Shown piece by piece: positions 60,826 through 64,000 of a stretch of 64,000 nt of DNA. How positions within the stretch are numbered: the stretch's first letter is position 1; each line of letters opens with the position of its first letter. Both the position numbers and the translations under genes were made by a program. The notes under the pieces are model-generated. The model searched no databases. It was given only the letters and a program-made list of their open reading frames with translations, and was not told the DNA's origin. Source of the stretch: Leptasterias polaris (Eukaryota > Echinodermata > Asteroidea > Forcipulatida > Asteriidae); NCBI GenBank assembly GCA_037783415.1, contig JAZGTN010000023.1, positions 126,501-190,500 of the forward strand. Reading direction: 5' to 3'.

Positions 60826-60942
60826 GCAAGGAGTCTATTATTGGCTGTTATAAGTTACAGTCTTTAAACCTGCACTCCTTTGAGGGCCTTAGTTGGTTGA
60901 AAGAAGGTACTCGTGTACATGGGTACATGTTACCCATTGGGA

Positions 60943-63605
60943 TTATATATGCTGATGAATCTGCATATGCCTTGTTAGATTACCTGACTGAGAAAATCTT
61001 AAAAGGCACATGCTACATTGATATGGTTTCTCACCACTATGAATCCTTAGATGTTTAGTCAAGGTAGAGCTGTCTGCAAATGCTTTTTTACAGTATGCAC
61101 ACCTATAAGGTCGCTCTCCGGAGTGTGTTCGCATATGGGTGGTAACAGATGAACTCTGAAAAACAACAACAAAATAAAAACAGTATTACTTAAAAACTTA
61201 TTAACTTATTATGTTTATTAATGAATGAGCGTGCATTTTTAGGAATGTTGTAAAAAAAAATTATACCTGTGAAAACTGGCGATGACACACAATACATTGA
61301 AATGGTTTTTCACCGCTGTGTGTTCGCATATGAGCTGTTAGGTTTGCTGTTTGAGAGAACGCCTTGTTGCATGTCGGACATCGGTATGGCTTCTCTCCAG
61401 AATGGGTACGAAGGTGGGTCTTCAGGGTACTTGGGCGGGCGTAAGATTTGCCACAAATACTGCAAAGATTAGTTCCAGCTGGAATACAATGGAAATGGAA
61501 AGGGACAGTATACAGACAGTTTACTTTCATCATGGTTGTCATCATTTCATCGCTGGTAATGACTAACACCTTAAACTAAGTAAATGAGAGGGGCCGGGTT
61601 GAAAAAAAATACTAATGCATTGAAATGAGAATCAATTCAAAGGAATACCAGACACAGCGCCCGCACAGAGCTACCCTACCGATGAATTATGGGATGATGG
61701 GTTGAGGTATTGAAGAATAATTATAGGAAACAGTGGGATAGGGTTATGTGCAAAACTCGTTTGGAAGCTTCCGTAAATCACACACCTTTGTTGCGACAAG
61801 TTACAGGTGACTTGGTTTTAATAGTTGGTCGTCCACCGTTTCCTTGTTGAAGACTAGTTGGATTTAGTCCAGGTCCTACGCTCGCTGCACCTGCACTGGA
61901 CACCACGCCCAATCCGTCTGGCTTACTGCCGGTACTTGCAGAAACCAACTTGCTGTAGAAGTACACTGGCAGGGCTGTTGTCGACCACCGGTAGCGCATC
62001 AAAGCATCGCTATCGGCGGTACCTATAGACGGTGGCCCGGGGGCATACGCAGGAAAGCTTAGGTTAGAACATGGTCTAATCGTCACAGCAGTAGCTTGGG
62101 TTGGTGACCGAGGACAAGGTGTGTTAAGATTTGAAGGGTAGATATGATGTGATTTGGGACAGAGAATATCACCACACGCTGCACAAGGTGAAGCTGACAT
62201 CTGTTCAAAATTCAGACATACACAATTATGGAATAAAATTAATTGTTTTGATTTTGGGTTGAACAAGGAAAAATTGACTAGAGCGGGATTTGAACCGAAG
62301 TATACGATACAACCCAACGGGAAGCGGCCCAGGTTGTATCGTATACTTGGGTGTGATCCTTGGCTACACGGCAGTTTACGGTTGAATGGCTTCTGACTGG
62401 CACCCACCGAACAAGGATATTGACAAAATAGGGAGACCGCCATCATAGGGCTAGATAGCTCAGTTGGTAGAGCGCCGGCACGTCAATCCGGAGGTCGTTG
62501 GTTCAAATCCCGCTCTAGTCAATTTTTCCTTGTTCAACCCAAAATCATTTAAAATTTACCCAGTCAGTTTCCCTTGTGGTTTATTATTGGAATAAAATTA
62601 AGGAACATGGCACGCTTTCATATTTTAATCATCTTCCATTCAAAACCAACAGACATCTTGAAATGTTTAATATCTTGAGCAACGGTCATGGAATCCTTGA
62701 TTTAACTTTTAAAGAAAAATGAAGGAACTTTATTTTTGAACCACCTATAGTACAAGATCGTTAATGCAATGGAGGCTTCATACCATAATTTGCATAACTA
62801 TACCGATAGACAAACAAATCGAACTTCAATTTAATTAACGATTAACTCCAGATTGTCCAAGCATACCGTGCAACCACTGTTTTCTCTTCCTCTATGCATC
62901 TCATCCAATGATGATGACGTCCCAGAAGCACATGTATAATGGTCTCTTGTTGGAGCCCCATAGCTTCCTAAACAACCGGGAGAGTTTAGCTGATGATGGA
63001 ATGTTGGATACCCTGCCTGTGTATACTGCCATTCACCAGTACATGGACTCCTATGTGATACTGCAGTATCAGTCTCAGATGAGCTGTAATGTGATACCGT
63101 TGCGCCAATTGGCAGCCATTTTGTTGGGCTTCTTGGAACTGTAAACATGAATACATCATCAATTTATATAAGCACAGATGTCCATGAATTAAATATAATA
63201 CCTATCAATGAGTGACGATTACATAATGTGCTTTAAATAAATGCTCCCTCAACGGGATAAACTTTAATTTATTATCTGCTTGAATGAAAAAGTTATTAAA
63301 TTGAATTGTGGTCTGACTCATAAAAAGAATTTGACAGATAAAAATAAAAATCAGATGTTGTAAAAAGGACAGAATAACGACTTCGGCTATTTTAGGACCA
63401 ACCTGACTGTGTGAATGCAGACCCATGTACTGAAGCAGGAGTCGGCTGATGGAGAGCCTGTGAAGATGTAATGCCACTGGACTGAGACAAGTTAGAACCC
63501 AACACAGACGAAGACTTACTGGTAGGCAGGTTGGGGCGAGACATTCCAAATAAATGCTGACTGGTGTTAATGAAGTATTCATTACAGCTTGGGGTATCCT
63601 CTTTC
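60943..63605 (-). CDS. glass: Glass-like C2H2 zinc-finger transcription factor (3' part)
   Basis: Five exons on the minus strand (in gene order): 63605-63403, 63138-62867, 62200-61786, 61478-61267, 61155-60943. Phases join consistently and give 437 codons plus stop. The 5' end lies beyond the window. Exons 1-3 encode a Ser/Pro/Thr-rich region of low conservation with a [11 protein letters not shown] segment. Exons 4 and 5 encode five tandem C2H2 fingers: [84 protein letters not shown] and [21 protein letters not shown]. The exon boundary falls inside the third finger. Spacing and helix residues match Drosophila Glass, a nuclear DNA-binding factor for photoreceptor differentiation. The stop follows 3 residues after the last finger. 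A tRNA-derived repeat lies in the intron between 62200 and 62867. Confidence 0.92.
62240..62590 (+). mobile_element. tRNA-derived SINE-like repeat, copy 2 (in glass-like intron)
   Basis: tRNA-like part at 62448-62520: 7-bp acceptor stem GGCTAGA/TCTAGTC, D-arm GCTC/GAGC, B box ggttcaaatcc. The anticodon loop is abnormal (C at position 33 and a mismatched closing pair), so a functional tRNA is unlikely. The element starts with an inverted copy of its own 3' end: ctagagcgggatttgaacc at 62279-62297 pairs with 62502-62520. It also contains a second inverted pair, gtatacgatacaacc/ggttgtatcgtatac. The body matches copy 1 at 14985-15325. Confidence 0.75.
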
Positions 63606-64000
63606 CTAAAAGATAAATTACTGTTGGAGAGACCGGAAAGTTTACAACGTTATAGCACAAAGCATAACACCCAAAAGTCGCACCATGATGGTGCAATGTA
63701 AAACAGCAATATGCCACCCACATTTACGAACAACATACGAAGTACAAACTACGGTAACAATACTTCCACAGTAGAACTTTAATTTTTGTATTTTTTATAA
63801 ATTTTTTATTTCACTATTAATTCTGATATTATCATTAGTTTTTTTCTTTTTTTTTATCTATAGCTAAATATTAATCACATAAAAGATGGGTCAAACTCCT
63901 GTACATGTAAATGTGATATTGTTGATGCTGTTGTTGTTGTTTTTTAATAGCCTATATTTGTTTAATAGACAAGCTTTTCTTGATTAATAATACTATGGCA
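63606..64000. other. Glass-like gene, upstream intron (partial)
   Basis: Sequence upstream of the first glass-like exon seen here, presumably intronic. No additional exon was recognised before the window ends. The phase of the exon at 63605 requires at least one more coding exon upstream. Confidence 0.5.

Noticed and set aside
61778..62446. 222-codon minus frame taken as one exon
   Set aside because: Its N-terminal 80 or so codons are SINE sequence; the real exon starts at the acceptor at 62200.
62448..62520. Functional tRNA gene (and the 15021-15093 copy)
   Set aside because: Cloverleaf is partial: U33 replaced, anticodon stem mismatch, and both copies share non-tRNA body sequence typical of a SINE.
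63205..63723. 172-codon minus frame
   Set aside because: It is an out-of-frame shadow of the glass-like exon at 63403-63605, which has clean splice sites and a consistent phase.

Overview
The window is nuclear DNA of an invertebrate animal, probably marine. Three things point there. Genes are split by GT-AG introns. There is a Glass-type zinc-finger gene and the 3' end of an allantoicase gene. Interstitial telomere repeats are of the (CCCTAA)n/(TTAGGG)n type. I cannot tell a deuterostome (echinoderm, hemichordate, amphioxus) from a lophotrochozoan from this sequence alone. The DNA is AT-rich, gene-poor and crowded with tandem and inverted repeats.

Layout: 1-11058 is a 61-bp satellite array with higher-order structure, running off the left edge. 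11695-12510 holds the last two exons of allantoicase (+ strand); the intron between them carries five copies of its own 5' splice site separated by telomere repeats. 14985-15325 is a tRNA-derived repeat, and 16374-17082 and 20508-22207 are inverted-repeat elements. 18020-18988 (- strand) is an intronless 322-codon gene of unknown family with an internal duplication. 23540-28660 is a repeat cluster: a G-rich minisatellite, a foldback-type transposon whose arms contain a 22-bp minisatellite, and a 33-bp minisatellite split by an inserted element. 31694-33705 is a secreted or GPI-anchored-type gene with two reading-frame breaks; its last exon is tandemly amplified to 11 copies. 35529-42776 is a 3.6-kb tandem duplication, identical wherever I compared it apart from one G-run. 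43290-54920 contains three small secreted EGF-domain genes on the + strand, with a separate 1-kb tandem duplication between the first and second. 55600-57340 holds CRE-palindrome repeats and twin hairpins. 60480-60825 is a promoter-like island. 60943-63605 (- strand) is the 3' part of a glass-like gene, whose 5' end lies beyond the window.

The genes do not form a pathway. The two larger EGF genes share architecture: a 5'UTR intron ending just before the ATG, a signal peptide, an 8-cysteine EGF variant, a canonical EGF and a short terminal half-domain. With the one-EGF gene they look like a local paralogous family of secreted peptides. The strongest leads are the two places where a repeat has copied a splicing signal or a terminal exon (the allantoicase intron and the GPI-tail exon), and the foldback transposon.
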